Shown in pieces: positions 38,724-49,702 of a stretch of 54,701 nt of DNA. The notes under the pieces are model-generated. The model did not search any database. It was not told the origin of the DNA and worked only from the letters and a program-made list of their open reading frames with translations. The translations under genes were made by a program, and so were the position numbers. The stretch is from Candidatus Nomurabacteria bacterium (GTDB lineage Bacteria > Patescibacteriota > Minisyncoccia > Phycocordibacterales > UBA2100): contig CALRHH010000002.1 of NCBI GenBank assembly GCA_943359395.1, positions 46,259 through 100,959 of the forward strand, read 5' to 3'. Within the stretch, counting starts at the first letter, position 1; the number at the start of each line of letters is the position of its first letter.

Positions 38724-40943
38724 TTATTCGCCGAGAGCTTGGAGGAAGGCGGGATCTTGTTCTACAAGACCTGGGGATTTGATTCTCAGCTCCTGCACTA
38801 TCTGGAGGGCACGAGGTCGATTCCCCGTGAGCAGCTCCGCCTTTGCGAGGTCGTAGTATATCGGATAGTCGGTTGGGCTTGCCGCAACGATGTCCCGGAG
38901 GAAGAGCTTGACGTGAGCCCAATCTTCGGCAGCAATGTAGTAGCGGAGCGCTTTGCGGGCAATGTCTACCCCTCCCGTGTATAGCGCGAGGCCCTCATCC
39001 GCCCACTTTTTTGCTGAGACCTTGTCCCCCACGACAAAGTAGAGAGAAGAAATAATAAAGCGCGGCTCGGCAAATGTCGGGACGCTTTTCGTGTATGTCT
39101 CGAGCTCTGTTATCGCCTCCCGATAATATTGATTACGTACTGCCGGCTCTGCCGCCGCGTCACCTTTTTTGAGACTAATATTACTCAAGATGTACCGCGC
39201 CTGTGCGCGCTTCGGAGAGAGCAGGGTGGCCCGCGCGAGGACCGAACGAAGAAAATCTTCGTCGACGGGTATTCCATCAGGTGCGGAATCCAGCACGTGC
39301 GCGAGGTACGTGGCAGTACGAGCTTCGTATGGGTAGCGCTCATAATTTGCCTTCAGTGTCGAGAGCGCGTACCTATATGCAGCCACGCGAGCTTCACCCT
39401 CTAGCAGAGTTTGCTGGTGTTCTGTGTACATGGAATACGCTTGATATCCGTACTCGATGTCTGCATAGGTGCCGAGAGAAAGCCCGTGCTGAAACGACGA
39501 GATTGCACGAGTAACGTCGGATACGTGGTAGGTGTAACCCTCCGCAAGAAGCATGTTCGCCCGCAATGGCTGGAGAGCCACGGGATACAAAAGCACAAAT
39601 ATTGCGGCGACCATTCCATACTTGAATGCTTGTGGAGTACGCACCCGCAAGGCAGATGCAACTTCTCTGCTGGCCACTTCCTGCGCATTCACGTATGCAA
39701 GAGTGGAAGCAAACACTGCGAGCAGCATCCACAGCGTCATCGCAGTATCGAAGACAAAGAAGTTTTGGATTGCGTAAACACACGCGAGAAGTAGTACATA
39801 CACGCCGTACTTCTCTTTTCGATTAAAAAGCTGCGCGCCGATGCGCGCGAGCGCCACGATGATACCTGCATAGAGCAACAATCCGAATATGCCGAACTGC
39901 ACGAAGTAGTCGAGAAACGCATTGTGCGTGCGATCGAACCACTGTTCAAGAATGGCTCCCGGGTCATATACCCTGTCAAATATCACTTCGATACTCTCTG
40001 CTCCGTAGCCGATAAGCGGGCTCTTCAGCGCCTCTGCAAACACATGCTGCCAGATGAAAAGACGACTTGAAACCGTTGCGTCCGAGAGCGAGATAGATGC
40101 GACGCGGCGTACTGGCTCAAACGAAGCGCTCTGTAGCTGCCCACGAAACGAAAAGAATAAGCCTGCGACAACAAGAAGCCCTGCGAGGCCGATGCGAGCG
40201 CTCATTCTCGACTTCCCCTCTCCCTTCCACGCGAGGTACCAAAAGGAGAAAAAGCCAACGACGAGAAGGGCGAGCAAGGTGCCACGAGTAGCAGTAAAAA
40301 CGACTGCGCTCAATTGCAGCGCAGCACCGAGATAATACGCCTTCTGCCAAAACCCTTTCGCTTCCTCTGCGGTCGCAAGCGTCGCCCATACAGCCATCCC
40401 AAGATAGCCAGCCAAAAAAGCGGCGTTGCCGAGCGTGCCGCCGATGCGACCATTTGATTCAGCTATGAAGGAGAAGTTGATGCCTAAAACAGTTCCGAGC
40501 CATTGGAACACTACGTAAGCCGCGACCGCCATCGCTACCCAAGCGACGAGCTTGAACAATCTCCCGATGAACTCTCTCCCTGCCGAGAGGAGCGTGCCGT
40601 AGAAAAAGAGTACCGCTACCGTGAGCGTGAGGAGGCCATCGCCTCGGTCGTAGACTGACCAAAAGCCGTGATAAAAATCATTCCCAAATATCGTTGTGAC
40701 ATAGGAAACACCTAAGAGCGCAGCTGGGATCCACGCGATCTTCTGACGAAGTCTGCTCAAGTAAAATTCTTGCTGCGAGAGTACGAGATACGAAAACGAC
40801 GCGAGAAGCGCGATGCCGAGCGCTCGGAACAAAAGCGTCTTCGGCGCTACAAAGGGATACAAAAGTCCGTCAACGTACACGAGCGGAAGCAGCGCAGGAG
40901 CAAGCAGAAGCCAGCGGAACAATCGAGCGATGTACTGCCTCAT
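38724..40943 (-). CDS. O-antigen ligase/polymerase (Wzy/WaaL-like) with C-terminal TPR region
   Basis: Multi-TM; NGRIGGTLGNAAFLAGYLGM...FDRTHNAFLDYFVQFGIFGLLLYAGI; C-terminal TPR-like helices. Confidence 0.88.
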   Translation of the reverse strand: MRQYIARLFRWLLLAPALLPLVYVDGLLYPFVAPKTLLFRALGIALLASFSYLVLSQQEFYLSRLRQKIAWIPAALLGVSYVTTIFGNDFYHGFWSVYDRGDGLLTLTVAVLFFYGTLLSAGREFIGRLFKLVAWVAMAVAAYVVFQWLGTVLGINFSFIAESNGRIGGTLGNAAFLAGYLGMAVWATLATAEEAKGFWQKAYYLGAALQLSAVVFTATRGTLLALLVVGFFSFWYLAWKGEGKSRMSARIGLAGLLVVAGLFFSFRGQLQSASFEPVRRVASISLSDATVSSRLFIWQHVFAEALKSPLIGYGAESIEVIFDRVYDPGAILEQWFDRTHNAFLDYFVQFGIFGLLLYAGIIVALARIGAQLFNRKEKYGVYVLLLACVYAIQNFFVFDTAMTLWMLLAVFASTLAYVNAQEVASREVASALRVRTPQAFKYGMVAAIFVLLYPVALQPLRANMLLAEGYTYHVSDVTRAISSFQHGLSLGTYADIEYGYQAYSMYTEHQQTLLEGEARVAAYRYALSTLKANYERYPYEARTATYLAHVLDSAPDGIPVDEDFLRSVLARATLLSPKRAQARYILSNISLKKGDAAAEPAVRNQYYREAITELETYTKSVPTFAEPRFIISSLYFVVGDKVSAKKWADEGLALYTGGVDIARKALRYYIAAEDWAHVKLFLRDIVAASPTDYPIYYDLAKAELLTGNRPRALQIVQELRIKSPGLVEQDPAFLQALGE

Positions 40944-40961
40944 ACGAGTAGCACAATAAAG

Positions 40962-41729
40962 CTATTGGCCCGATGATGCGGCGAGGGCAGCTTCGGCTTG
41001 TGCAATTGCCTCTGTATCTTCAGGCATGTGCGCTTGGAGAAATTCGAGGCGAGCACGCAAATACTGCGCGGTTGGTTGAGCCTTGACCATATTGTCATAC
41101 GCGACGCGAGCGCTCTTGTATGCACCGAGGCGCTCAAGGAGCTTGCCCATGTTATTCCACGCGAGACCTGTATGCGATGCATCGATTGCAAGCGCGTACC
41201 CGAGGAATTCATACTCTTTGCCACCATCGCCCAAAAGGTGGTACTGATTGGCGAGACTCACGTAGACCTCGTATCTACTGACTTCTCCCGTGCTGATAAG
41301 GCCATTGAGCCGTGCTATGTCGGCACGTACCTTTGCCTCGAGCTGCCCACCATCTTTGTGAGTCCCCACAAAATCCCATGAGGCAACCGTCTCTCCAGCT
41401 ACGAGAGTGAACGGAGTGTACGGCACCACCGTCGCGGGCTGATTCTGTACGGGCGGCTTCTCTGCGGGTGGGACAGAAGACGCTACAGAGACCTCATCGC
41501 CTATCGCTGCTTCCGAGGAAATATCAGATTCGGTTGTTATGGTCACGTCCTCTGAAGGTGTAGCGGCGGGGGCTTGATTCGCTCTCATCCACCATAGTCC
41601 AACCACGACGACAATAAGAACCGCTCCGATACCCGCATACACTCCGTATTCTTTGTTCACCCCGTTAGAAGCTTTATCCATCATAAGAAACATTTGTGTT
41701 GTGAGTAATTGAAAATTGAGACATCGCAA
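40962..41729 (-). CDS. Membrane-anchored TPR protein
   Basis: YGVYAGIGAVLIVVVVGLWWM; YHLLGDGGKEYEFLGYALAIDASHTGLAWNNMGKLLERLGAYKSARVAYDNMVKAQP. Confidence 0.8.
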   Translation of the reverse strand: MRCLNFQLLTTQMFLMMDKASNGVNKEYGVYAGIGAVLIVVVVGLWWMRANQAPAATPSEDVTITTESDISSEAAIGDEVSVASSVPPAEKPPVQNQPATVVPYTPFTLVAGETVASWDFVGTHKDGGQLEAKVRADIARLNGLISTGEVSRYEVYVSLANQYHLLGDGGKEYEFLGYALAIDASHTGLAWNNMGKLLERLGAYKSARVAYDNMVKAQPTAQYLRARLEFLQAHMPEDTEAIAQAEAALAASSGQ

Positions 41730-41785
41730 TATGTTGTTGGCTTCTAACGGGGTTCATACAAAAGAGTATACTCCCAAAACCACCT

Positions 41786-41822
41786 ACAACAAAAACCACC
41801 CCTTTCGGGGTGGTTTCTGTTG
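41786..41822. terminator. Rho-independent terminator
   Basis: AACAAAAACCACCCCTTTCGGGGTGGTTTCTGTT. Confidence 0.8.
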
Positions 41823-41887
41823 TGTCGGATCGTTCTCTTCCGACCAGAGGACTCGCAGCGAGAGCCGCTAAGTCAGCCAAGTGCTTC

Positions 41888-44800
41888 CTAGAAGTTCACT
41901 GATCGGTTGCCGACCGTGAGAGGAAGTGTCTTGACGAGGTAATCACCCGTCCAGTCAGAGGTCGAAGCTCCCGTTGCACTCGAAGAGTGATCGGAGAGGT
42001 CAGACCAGTCAGACCATGCGAATGAAGCTGCAGTGCTTACACCTTGCGTTCCAGCAGCTGAGCCAAAGATAGCCGTCGAAGAGGCGGTTGTCTGAGGATT
42101 AGCGATAGATGCGCTGATGTTGTTTGCACCTGATGCGATACCACCGACAGTTCCACGAAGCTCGTATGTCTTCGATGTTCCTGCCTCAACCGTTTCGACT
42201 GTAGTCGGACGGAAGTGGATCAGACATGTCGTCTGATTCGCACAAGCATCGAGACCTCCGAGGAGTGAGCCCGATGTCGTAGCGATAGTACCTGCAATCT
42301 GGTTTGAACCACTCCATATTGCGAGAGTGGTCGTAGCACCGACTGTGAGAGCAGATGTCTTGTTGAGGGTGATGACGACAGAGCCCCAGTCAATCTTACC
42401 TGCTGAGTCAGCTGTGACCGAGAAGCGGCCGAGGACCTGATCAGATCCTGCGGTGAGCGTTGTCGAATCAAGAGCGACTGCTGCGAGTGTTGGCTTGGAC
42501 TTGCGTACGTACATCGTGCCCTTTCCGCTTGTCGCGGAGGATGCGAGGTTTGCGTAGCTTGCCATTGTCGTCGATGCAGTACCTGCGCTATCCACTGCCT
42601 TGAAGCCAGTGATCCAGCTGAGTGATGCAGTGATCGCTGAGCCAGATGTTGCTCCGTTGGCAATCGTTGGGATGTTGACGTAGACATCGATGGTCTTCGT
42701 CTCGTTCAACGGAATGCCGAATGTAAGGCCGGTGAATGTCGCTGTTGCATTCGCTTGCGTTCCCGAAGAGAGCGCGAGCGCCTGCGAAACTCCTGTCGGA
42801 TTTGCCGCCCACTTGAGGGTGACAGATGAGACGGATGTAGCGGCGTTGGCTGGGATGGTGACCGCGAGCTCCTGGACCGTGAAGGCGGAGTTGGCAGCTG
42901 TGAAGTTGAAGGAACCGACTTTTACGTCGTTCGAACCTGCAAGGACGTTTGCATTGTCAGGCGATGTTCCTGTCGACTCTGTAAGCGTACCTGTGCCAAT
43001 CGTGATGGTCTGGAGAGTGACGGTGCTTCCGATGGTAACCGAGTTACCCGTAGAGAGTCCCGTACCGCCCGAAGTCGAGTCGATATCTGCCGCCCATGAT
43101 CCAACGTTGGAACCGGACTTGATGTTACCGACGAGATCAATGGTCTTGGTCGATGAGACCGGAACATTGATGTTGACAGAGAACGAGTTGGCAGTTCCTG
43201 GCGAAGCTTTCGCTGTACCAATCTGTGCGCCCGTTGCAGTGTCGACGAGGCGGAGATCCGTGATGGAAGCCGCTTCATCAGCTGAGAGGTTGACGAGAAT
43301 CGTGTTCACGTTCGTGCCTTCCGTCGAACCCGACGAGAGGGTAAACGAGCCGAGGCGAGCGTTGCTCGTACCGGCGATTATCGTTTGGTTGCCGTAACCC
43401 GAGTACTTCGTCGCCGTCAATGTGGCTGACGAAACAGTGAGGGTGTTACCCGCGACGTTCGATGCAGGCACGTTCACAGCCGTGAGCGAAACCTGACCGA
43501 ATGCGTTGGATGAACCTGTCGAGAGCTGGACAACAGCCGTCTCGCCAGTGGTGTAAGCAGCACCAGACGTTGACTTTGCATCTGCATAGATGTCAACGAT
43601 GTGTACCGCTCCCGCCTTCGCAATGAAGGAAGAACCGAAGGTGAAGTTTACGTCTGTGGCATCGGTCAAGTCCTTGGTAGAACCAACCTGTACGCCATCG
43701 ACGAATACTTTACCGTTGTCGAGGCCGCGTGTGCCTGCAGATGCGGTCGCTTTCACATTGAGGCTCTCAATCTTCACATCCTCGCCAGAGGCGCGGAGTT
43801 CGAAGCTTGCGAACTTAATGTTGGAACCGCCGAGAGTAACGTTCGATGTCGGCGAGGTGTTCGCTTTTACGACTGTAACTGCTGCAGAACCAATTGTCTG
43901 GACGCCCGATGTGCGAGCCGAGAAGGCAGTACCGCTCGTGTGAGTGGCGAGTACCGGCTGATTGAGCTCAGTGTCGATGAAGCGAGCGTCTGCTGCGCGA
44001 CGAAGCGACATTTGAACCGTCAAGCTTGAGCCACCGACGACGTCGCCGACGACCTTAATGACACGACCGCCCGTTTCGAGGCGCTTCGGTGCCGCGGTGA
44101 GATCCCATGAGACAGATGTTTCACCTGCCGAGAGATTCGCCACTGCGTTGCCGACTTGGACACCGTCCACGTAGAGTTTCAGGTTTCTGATGTCGGTAAC
44201 CGCAACCGATCCGAGGTTGCGAAGCTGGAACGAGGTCAAGTCGACCGCGCGGGTACCGATGGTAGCCGTGTTCTGCCAGAGAACGACGTCGTTGGCAGGG
44301 GTCAAGTTGGTGTTCGTTGAAGGAAGCGTTGTCGCACCGAAGTCAACCGTTGCGAGAGTCGCCGAAGAAATCAAGAGCGCTGAGCCCGTGATTGGGAGGA
44401 CGACAGACGAGTCGAGAAGACCGGACGCGCTGACGTTCGTGAGCTGGACGCCGACCTGTTGGCCGTTGGTCGAAGCTGCGATGTCGGAGCGGACGGAAAT
44501 CGTGACTACGCCACCAGCTGGCACTGTGAAGAGACCAGTTGAAGCGTTGTAGTTGAATGCAGTGTTGCTGACCCCTGCGGCATCAGTGAGACGCGTTGCC
44601 CCTTGGAAGAGGTAGACGTTCGCCAAGGTCGAATCAGATGACACGCCGATGCGCTTGAACGCAAGGTTCGTGACAACGATTGGAGAGCCCGTCGGGTTCG
44701 AGAAGGTAAACTTCGCGAGCTCGGCGATTGCCTGTCCTTGGACGAGCGCACCGTATGTTGGGTTGTCAGAAGCGAGCATGACCTTGAGGCCGTTGCCCGT

Positions 44801-45271
44801 TACTGGAACTCCTGGTACTGATGTGCTTCCACCGACACACATTGAGTTCGCCTTTGCGCGAGTGAGAGGTCCCCAGTAGCCGACCGCTGGCGAGACGCCA
44901 TTGGCAGCTTGAAACTTCGCAGCTGCAGCTTTCGTGAGAGAGCCGAAGTAGGAAGATTCATTGCCTGGAGAACCTGCACCGCTTGATGCGATTTGTGCTC
45001 CGTGAGTGTTAAGGAATTTTTGTACATCCATTACTTCACCACCTGTAGATCCTACAGTGAGGTTCTGCGTGAAAGTAGTGCAGCTTCCACCGACCGTTGC
45101 CGATCCTCCTTGGAGAGCTGCTATTTGTGCGAGCAATGACGTGATCTGCGCCTGGAGGTCAGAGAGCACATCTGCCTTTGCTGGAGTAGCGAAAGAAAAT
45201 GCGAATCCGAAAACCATAACAACAGCCAAGAGAATTGCTGCAACGTTTTTTGTTGCTAATGCTTTACTCAT
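41888..45271 (-). CDS. S-layer-like cell-surface protein with peptidoglycan-binding domain
   Basis: MSKALATKNVAAILLAVVMVFGFAFSFATPAKA signal; MDVQKFLNTHGAQIASSGAGSPGNESSYFGSLTKAAAAKFQAANGVSPAVGYWGPLTRAKAN; long beta-rich repeats. Confidence 0.88.
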   Translation of the reverse strand: MSKALATKNVAAILLAVVMVFGFAFSFATPAKADVLSDLQAQITSLLAQIAALQGGSATVGGSCTTFTQNLTVGSTGGEVMDVQKFLNTHGAQIASSGAGSPGNESSYFGSLTKAAAAKFQAANGVSPAVGYWGPLTRAKANSMCVGGSTSVPGVPVTGNGLKVMLASDNPTYGALVQGQAIAELAKFTFSNPTGSPIVVTNLAFKRIGVSSDSTLANVYLFQGATRLTDAAGVSNTAFNYNASTGLFTVPAGGVVTISVRSDIAASTNGQQVGVQLTNVSASGLLDSSVVLPITGSALLISSATLATVDFGATTLPSTNTNLTPANDVVLWQNTATIGTRAVDLTSFQLRNLGSVAVTDIRNLKLYVDGVQVGNAVANLSAGETSVSWDLTAAPKRLETGGRVIKVVGDVVGGSSLTVQMSLRRAADARFIDTELNQPVLATHTSGTAFSARTSGVQTIGSAAVTVVKANTSPTSNVTLGGSNIKFASFELRASGEDVKIESLNVKATASAGTRGLDNGKVFVDGVQVGSTKDLTDATDVNFTFGSSFIAKAGAVHIVDIYADAKSTSGAAYTTGETAVVQLSTGSSNAFGQVSLTAVNVPASNVAGNTLTVSSATLTATKYSGYGNQTIIAGTSNARLGSFTLSSGSTEGTNVNTILVNLSADEAASITDLRLVDTATGAQIGTAKASPGTANSFSVNINVPVSSTKTIDLVGNIKSGSNVGSWAADIDSTSGGTGLSTGNSVTIGSTVTLQTITIGTGTLTESTGTSPDNANVLAGSNDVKVGSFNFTAANSAFTVQELAVTIPANAATSVSSVTLKWAANPTGVSQALALSSGTQANATATFTGLTFGIPLNETKTIDVYVNIPTIANGATSGSAITASLSWITGFKAVDSAGTASTTMASYANLASSATSGKGTMYVRKSKPTLAAVALDSTTLTAGSDQVLGRFSVTADSAGKIDWGSVVITLNKTSALTVGATTTLAIWSGSNQIAGTIATTSGSLLGGLDACANQTTCLIHFRPTTVETVEAGTSKTYELRGTVGGIASGANNISASIANPQTTASSTAIFGSAAGTQGVSTAASFAWSDWSDLSDHSSSATGASTSDWTGDYLVKTLPLTVGNRSVNF

Positions 45272-45998
45272 AGTTTGTTTTGACTTTTGCATCCCGACTT
45301 TTTACATCGAGACCGTACACTCCACCCTTTCGACGAGGAGTCGTGTACGTTGTGTGTGCCTTCTGCTAAATAATACCTAACTATTTAACTGCGACTAATA
45401 ACTGAAGACAACTAATAATGTGGGCTCATCCTACCGGCTTGGCAGATCGAAGCCACGAACTTTGCTAGCCCTTCCACCGCCAAGAATGACGAGGTCAGGA
45501 TTAGCAGCGAAGAAGGAATGGGGAATGCAGACATGCGACCATAACCGAACAAAACTGAAATCCAGGAATGCTTCACTAAAGAAGCCGAGGCGATACAAAC
45601 CAGAGATTTGCAGCCTTTGTTTTTTCTCTATTCAAATGTCAACGAACTACGCAAGAGAGCACCCGCCCTCACGCGTACACACGATGCCGCTTAAGACATC
45701 GCTGCACAATTATATACTAGGGACCTCGCAGCACATAAATGCAGCGCTCCCCCATTTGTGGATAACTTGTGAGCTATAAAAGGTCAGCGCCATGCGGCGA
45801 TTGAGGCTTCTGTAGAGTCATTCGTTATCGCGAACCACAATACCCTAGTGCTTCGGGGGAGTCAATTACCATAGACGCAATATGCCCGGAAATCTTTCAG
45901 AGCCACTCACCACTACCTGTTAACTGTCGAGAGGTTGTCAAAAAGGGACGGTGGTGCCCCTTATCCTTATTATAGACAGGAAATGAGGCCTAAAATGC

Positions 45999-46757
45999 CT
46001 ACTCTGTCGTAGAATAACGACTCCACCGCTTGAGACCAACCTTTTTGACGCGTCCGGCCTCTATCAAGTCGACTAAGTGGCGCTGAATCATCTTTTCACT
46101 ATACTCTGGTAGATGAGCTACGATATCACGGATACCGAGCTCGCCCCCTCCGCGAAGTACCGCGATTATCCCCTCCTCTCGGACACGATGTCCCTTCTTG
46201 AACGGCATCGTATCGGACATCATAGAGACGTCCTTTACGTTGTCTCTGTCCTTTACAAGTACAGTGTCCTTTATACGTCCCTCACGGACGTCCAAGAGGT
46301 CTTCCCGCGACAGGGGAAACATATCGGACAGTGGTGAGTTCTGGGAAGCACTCAGAAAGGCTCCTAATTCGTCTAATCCGTCAATCATAATGTTTGTGTT
46401 CTGAGTCGAGAGGAACCCCGCAACAGCAAGCATTCTAACGAGAGACACCTGGTGACGAATCGAAGCTCTACAAGCGACAACATTTGGAGATTCCGTCCTC
46501 ATCTCGTTTCGAATCGCGAGAACTCTCTCGAGTATGAGTAACGCTCCTGCGCGGACAGAATCCCGAATAGGCTCACTTGGCTGAATATGATTTGTCACGA
46601 GGTAGAGGGCTGCCACCAGGCGCTCGGCTCGACGATATGCCTTATCAGCTGATTGATTGGCCCCAAACGGACCCGTTCGGATAGTCTGCTTATCAAAAAA
46701 GCGTGCCAATTGGTTTGATTTCTGCACGTCCCTATGTGTGTCTCTTTTGCCGTCCAT
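45999..46757 (-). CDS. Uncharacterised protein with C-terminal winged-helix-like region
   Basis: ...REEGIIAVLRGGGELGIRDIVAHLPEYSEKMIQRHLVDLIEAGRVKKVGLKRWSRYS. Confidence 0.7.
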   Translation of the reverse strand: MDGKRDTHRDVQKSNQLARFFDKQTIRTGPFGANQSADKAYRRAERLVAALYLVTNHIQPSEPIRDSVRAGALLILERVLAIRNEMRTESPNVVACRASIRHQVSLVRMLAVAGFLSTQNTNIMIDGLDELGAFLSASQNSPLSDMFPLSREDLLDVREGRIKDTVLVKDRDNVKDVSMMSDTMPFKKGHRVREEGIIAVLRGGGELGIRDIVAHLPEYSEKMIQRHLVDLIEAGRVKKVGLKRWSRYSTTE

Positions 46758-46958
46758 TATATGTCCTCAGTATGTACTATAGGCATAAAGTACACCTTGA
46801 CCATTAGAGTATATAAAGGACATCGGTGATGCGCAATCCTTTTAGAACCGCACTCTTTCACGCTTTTCGAGTACTTTTCTCATGGAGAGAACCGGTACTG
46901 ATTTTGCTCTGTATAGTGACTACAGATGTGTGCCGACGCGGGGTGATATGATGTCTCC

Positions 46959-49190
46959 ATGAAAGCAAAGCGGAAACGCGGAAAAGAAAAGAATGTCGAG
47001 AAAGATGTTGATGATGTGGCAAGTTACGTGAGCACGGAGGCAGTGCGCGGAGTGTTCGCAATATTTTGTATTGCAGTTGCAGGGTTTCTCATCTTGGCAG
47101 AGCTTGGCGGGGGCGGGACTATCGGCAGCACACTCTACGGGTGGCTCTCCTGGTTGTTGGGTGTCGGATACCTCCTCCTTCCCCTCTCACTTACGCTTCT
47201 CGCGACACTCATATTCCGTTCCTTCGAACGGAATTTCGGCTGGGTCCAGTTCACCGCGATGACGGTCTTTTTGCTCGCGGGACTTGGACTCATTAATCTT
47301 GCGTTTTCAGGACAGGGTGGCATTCTCGGCATAAGCGTATCGAGCCTCATCGTATCGGGAGTCGACACAACCGCAACCGTTATCTTTCTTGTCGCATTCA
47401 TCATCGCGTCACTTATTGTAGCGTTTGATATTCATCTCGGACTGCTCGCGGCCAGTATCGTAAACCGGTTTCGTACCAATACTGCGGAAGATGTCGAAGG
47501 CGAGGAGCTTGACGTGCCGGTCACTGGTCTGCAAGAAGAAGCTCCGCAACCCGAGGAGAAAAATGGTGAGAAATCTGATGCTGCTCCGGAGGAGTCGAGT
47601 AACGCCCTGACAAAATTCTTCCGCGGCGGAGATACTACGACCGACGGATTTCCTATCATTGCCACTACCGGAAGTGCTTACGTTCCCCCGCCCGTCTCGA
47701 TCCTCGCAAAAAACAAGGGGAAGCCCGAAGTCGGTGACGTAAAGGCAAATATGAACATCATTAAACGCACGCTGCAAAACTTCGGTATTCAAGTGGAGAT
47801 GGATGAGGCTTCTATCGGACCGACCGTGACACGCTACTCTATGAAACCCGCGGAAGGTGTGCGCCTCTCGAAAATTATCGCCTTACAGAGCAACCTCGAA
47901 CTTGCGCTCGCGGCATCGCCCGTGCGCATCGAAGCTCCCATACCTGGTAGGTCGCTCGTGGGTATTGAAGTCCCAAACATATCACGCACAACCCTCGGAC
48001 TGGCTCCCCTCGTGTCCGACGATGCGTATGTGCAATCTGATAAACCGCTCCTGATAGCACTTGGGCGCTCCATTACGGGCGCACCGCATTTCGCCGACCT
48101 TGCACGAATGCCGCACATGCTCGTCGCGGGTACAACGGGCGCAGGTAAATCCGTTGCGATACACGACTTCATCGTCTCCTTGCTCTATCGCTGCGGACCA
48201 GAGCGATTACGATTTATCATGGTGGATCCGAAGCGGGTTGAGCTTACTGTCTACAACTCTATCCCCCACTTACTTACGCCAGTTATCACTGACGCAAAGA
48301 AGGCTATCCTCGCCCTCAAGTGGCTCGCAAAGGAGATGGAACGGCGGTACAACATTCTTGAGGCTGAAGCAGTCCGCGACATTGCCTCATATCATGCAAA
48401 CGTCGTTGCGCCCGCTCTCGAAAAAGCCGCAAACAAAGAAAACGACGAGCCTCTGCCCGAAGCGATGCCCTACATCGTCCTCGTTATTGACGAATTGGCG
48501 GATATTATGTCCTCGTATCCTCGTGAACTCGAGAGTGGCATCGTGCGCCTCGCACAGATGAGCCGCGCGGTAGGAATTCATCTCATCCTCTCGACACAGC
48601 GACCGAGCGTCAAGGTCATCACTGGTCTTATAAAGGCCAACATCCCCGCACGCGTCGCAATGCAGGTATCCTCGCAAATCGATTCACGTACCATTCTCGA
48701 CACGGGAGGCGCGGAGAAACTCTTGGGCGCGGGCGATATGCTCTTCCTCTCCGGCGAGATGTCAAAACCGCGCCGTATCCAAGCGCCATTCATTTCGGAA
48801 GACGAGGTCAAAAAGGTGGTCGCACACATATTAAAGACAAGCGAGGGCACGCTCCCGAGCGAAATAGATTTCACGGATTCGCGAGCGGGACAAGGACCTG
48901 ACCCTATATTCACATCCTCATTCGGAGACGATAGTGACGACGAGGATGACGAACTCTACGCAGAAGCGAAGCGCACGGTGATAGAAGCGGGTAAAGCCTC
49001 CACATCATACCTGCAGCGCAAGCTTGGTGTCGGATATGCGCGGGCTGCACGACTCATGGATATACTCGAGGAACGCGGCGTAATTGGAGCTGCAGACGGC
49101 GCGAAGCCCCGCGGCATTATAGGAGAAGGAAATGCGGACGAACTGGCAGAGGAACCCGCCGACGAAGACGAGGGCGAGGCTAAAGCATAA
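46959..49190 (+). CDS. ftsK: DNA translocase FtsK
   Basis: 4-TM N-terminus; HMLVAGTTGAGKSVAIHDFIVSLLYRCGPERLRFIMVDPKRVELTVYNSIPHLLTPVITD...IVLVIDELADIM...HLILSTQRPSVKVITGLIKANIPAR; C-terminal gamma wHTH. Confidence 0.97.
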   Translation: MKAKRKRGKEKNVEKDVDDVASYVSTEAVRGVFAIFCIAVAGFLILAELGGGGTIGSTLYGWLSWLLGVGYLLLPLSLTLLATLIFRSFERNFGWVQFTAMTVFLLAGLGLINLAFSGQGGILGISVSSLIVSGVDTTATVIFLVAFIIASLIVAFDIHLGLLAASIVNRFRTNTAEDVEGEELDVPVTGLQEEAPQPEEKNGEKSDAAPEESSNALTKFFRGGDTTTDGFPIIATTGSAYVPPPVSILAKNKGKPEVGDVKANMNIIKRTLQNFGIQVEMDEASIGPTVTRYSMKPAEGVRLSKIIALQSNLELALAASPVRIEAPIPGRSLVGIEVPNISRTTLGLAPLVSDDAYVQSDKPLLIALGRSITGAPHFADLARMPHMLVAGTTGAGKSVAIHDFIVSLLYRCGPERLRFIMVDPKRVELTVYNSIPHLLTPVITDAKKAILALKWLAKEMERRYNILEAEAVRDIASYHANVVAPALEKAANKENDEPLPEAMPYIVLVIDELADIMSSYPRELESGIVRLAQMSRAVGIHLILSTQRPSVKVITGLIKANIPARVAMQVSSQIDSRTILDTGGAEKLLGAGDMLFLSGEMSKPRRIQAPFISEDEVKKVVAHILKTSEGTLPSEIDFTDSRAGQGPDPIFTSSFGDDSDDEDDELYAEAKRTVIEAGKASTSYLQRKLGVGYARAARLMDILEERGVIGAADGAKPRGIIGEGNADELAEEPADEDEGEAKA

Positions 49191-49193
49191 CGT

Positions 49194-49619
49194 ATGTTGC
49201 CGTACCGAGATAACAGACTTACCTATATTGCTCTTGGTATTTTCTTCCTCATTGTGCTTGGATACGCCTACTATGAGGCCCGCGGCTTACTCTTTGGTCC
49301 AGCCATCTCGGTGCGTTCAGAAGTGAACGAGACACACGAACCCTTTGTCACGATAAAGGGACAAGCTGACCGTATCGCCTCCCTATCAATGAATGGGAAA
49401 ATCATTCCTGTCACCGAGGATGGGGTATTTGGGGAACCTTACCTTCTGTCTCCCGGCTACAACCGCATTGTCCTTGATGCGAGCGACAAATACGGCCGAA
49501 CCCGAAGACGGGCCGTCGAAATTGTCTATACCCCTGCGGCAGGCTCAGGACAAACACCCGACACTACGGCCACCTCTACCTCATCCTCCACAATCGAGGT
49601 AGCGCCTCAACAACAGTAG
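49194..49619 (+). CDS. Small membrane-anchored Ig/PEGA-like protein
   Basis: MLPYRDNRLTYIALGIFFLIVLGYAYYEARGLLFGP...PFVTIKGQADRIASLSMNGKIIPVTEDGVFGEPYLLSPGYNRIVLDASDKYGR. Confidence 0.75.
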   Translation: MLPYRDNRLTYIALGIFFLIVLGYAYYEARGLLFGPAISVRSEVNETHEPFVTIKGQADRIASLSMNGKIIPVTEDGVFGEPYLLSPGYNRIVLDASDKYGRTRRRAVEIVYTPAAGSGQTPDTTATSTSSSTIEVAPQQQ

Positions 49620-49620
49620 G

Positions 49621-49692
49621 ATATACCCCGTGAGATACGGCGTAAGGGCAATGCACAATCAATAGGACAGATGCCTATCTCATGGGGTATAC
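49621..49692. repeat. ACCCC/GAGAT inverted-repeat element, copy 4 (recA promoter region)
   Basis: ATATACCCCGTGAGATA ... TATCTCATGGGGTATAC, right arm containing the likely recA -10 TATACT. Confidence 0.85.
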
Positions 49693-49702
49693 TCTTCTCA
49701 AT

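Noticed and set aside
42690-43397. 235-aa plus-strand ORF within the S-layer-like gene
   Set aside because: Antisense shadow produced by Thr/Ser/Val-rich coding; no start context.
45300-45990. Intergenic 0.7 kb region before the S-layer gene, checked for tRNA or riboswitch
   Set aside because: No cloverleaf or known aptamer motif recognised; only weak short ORFs.
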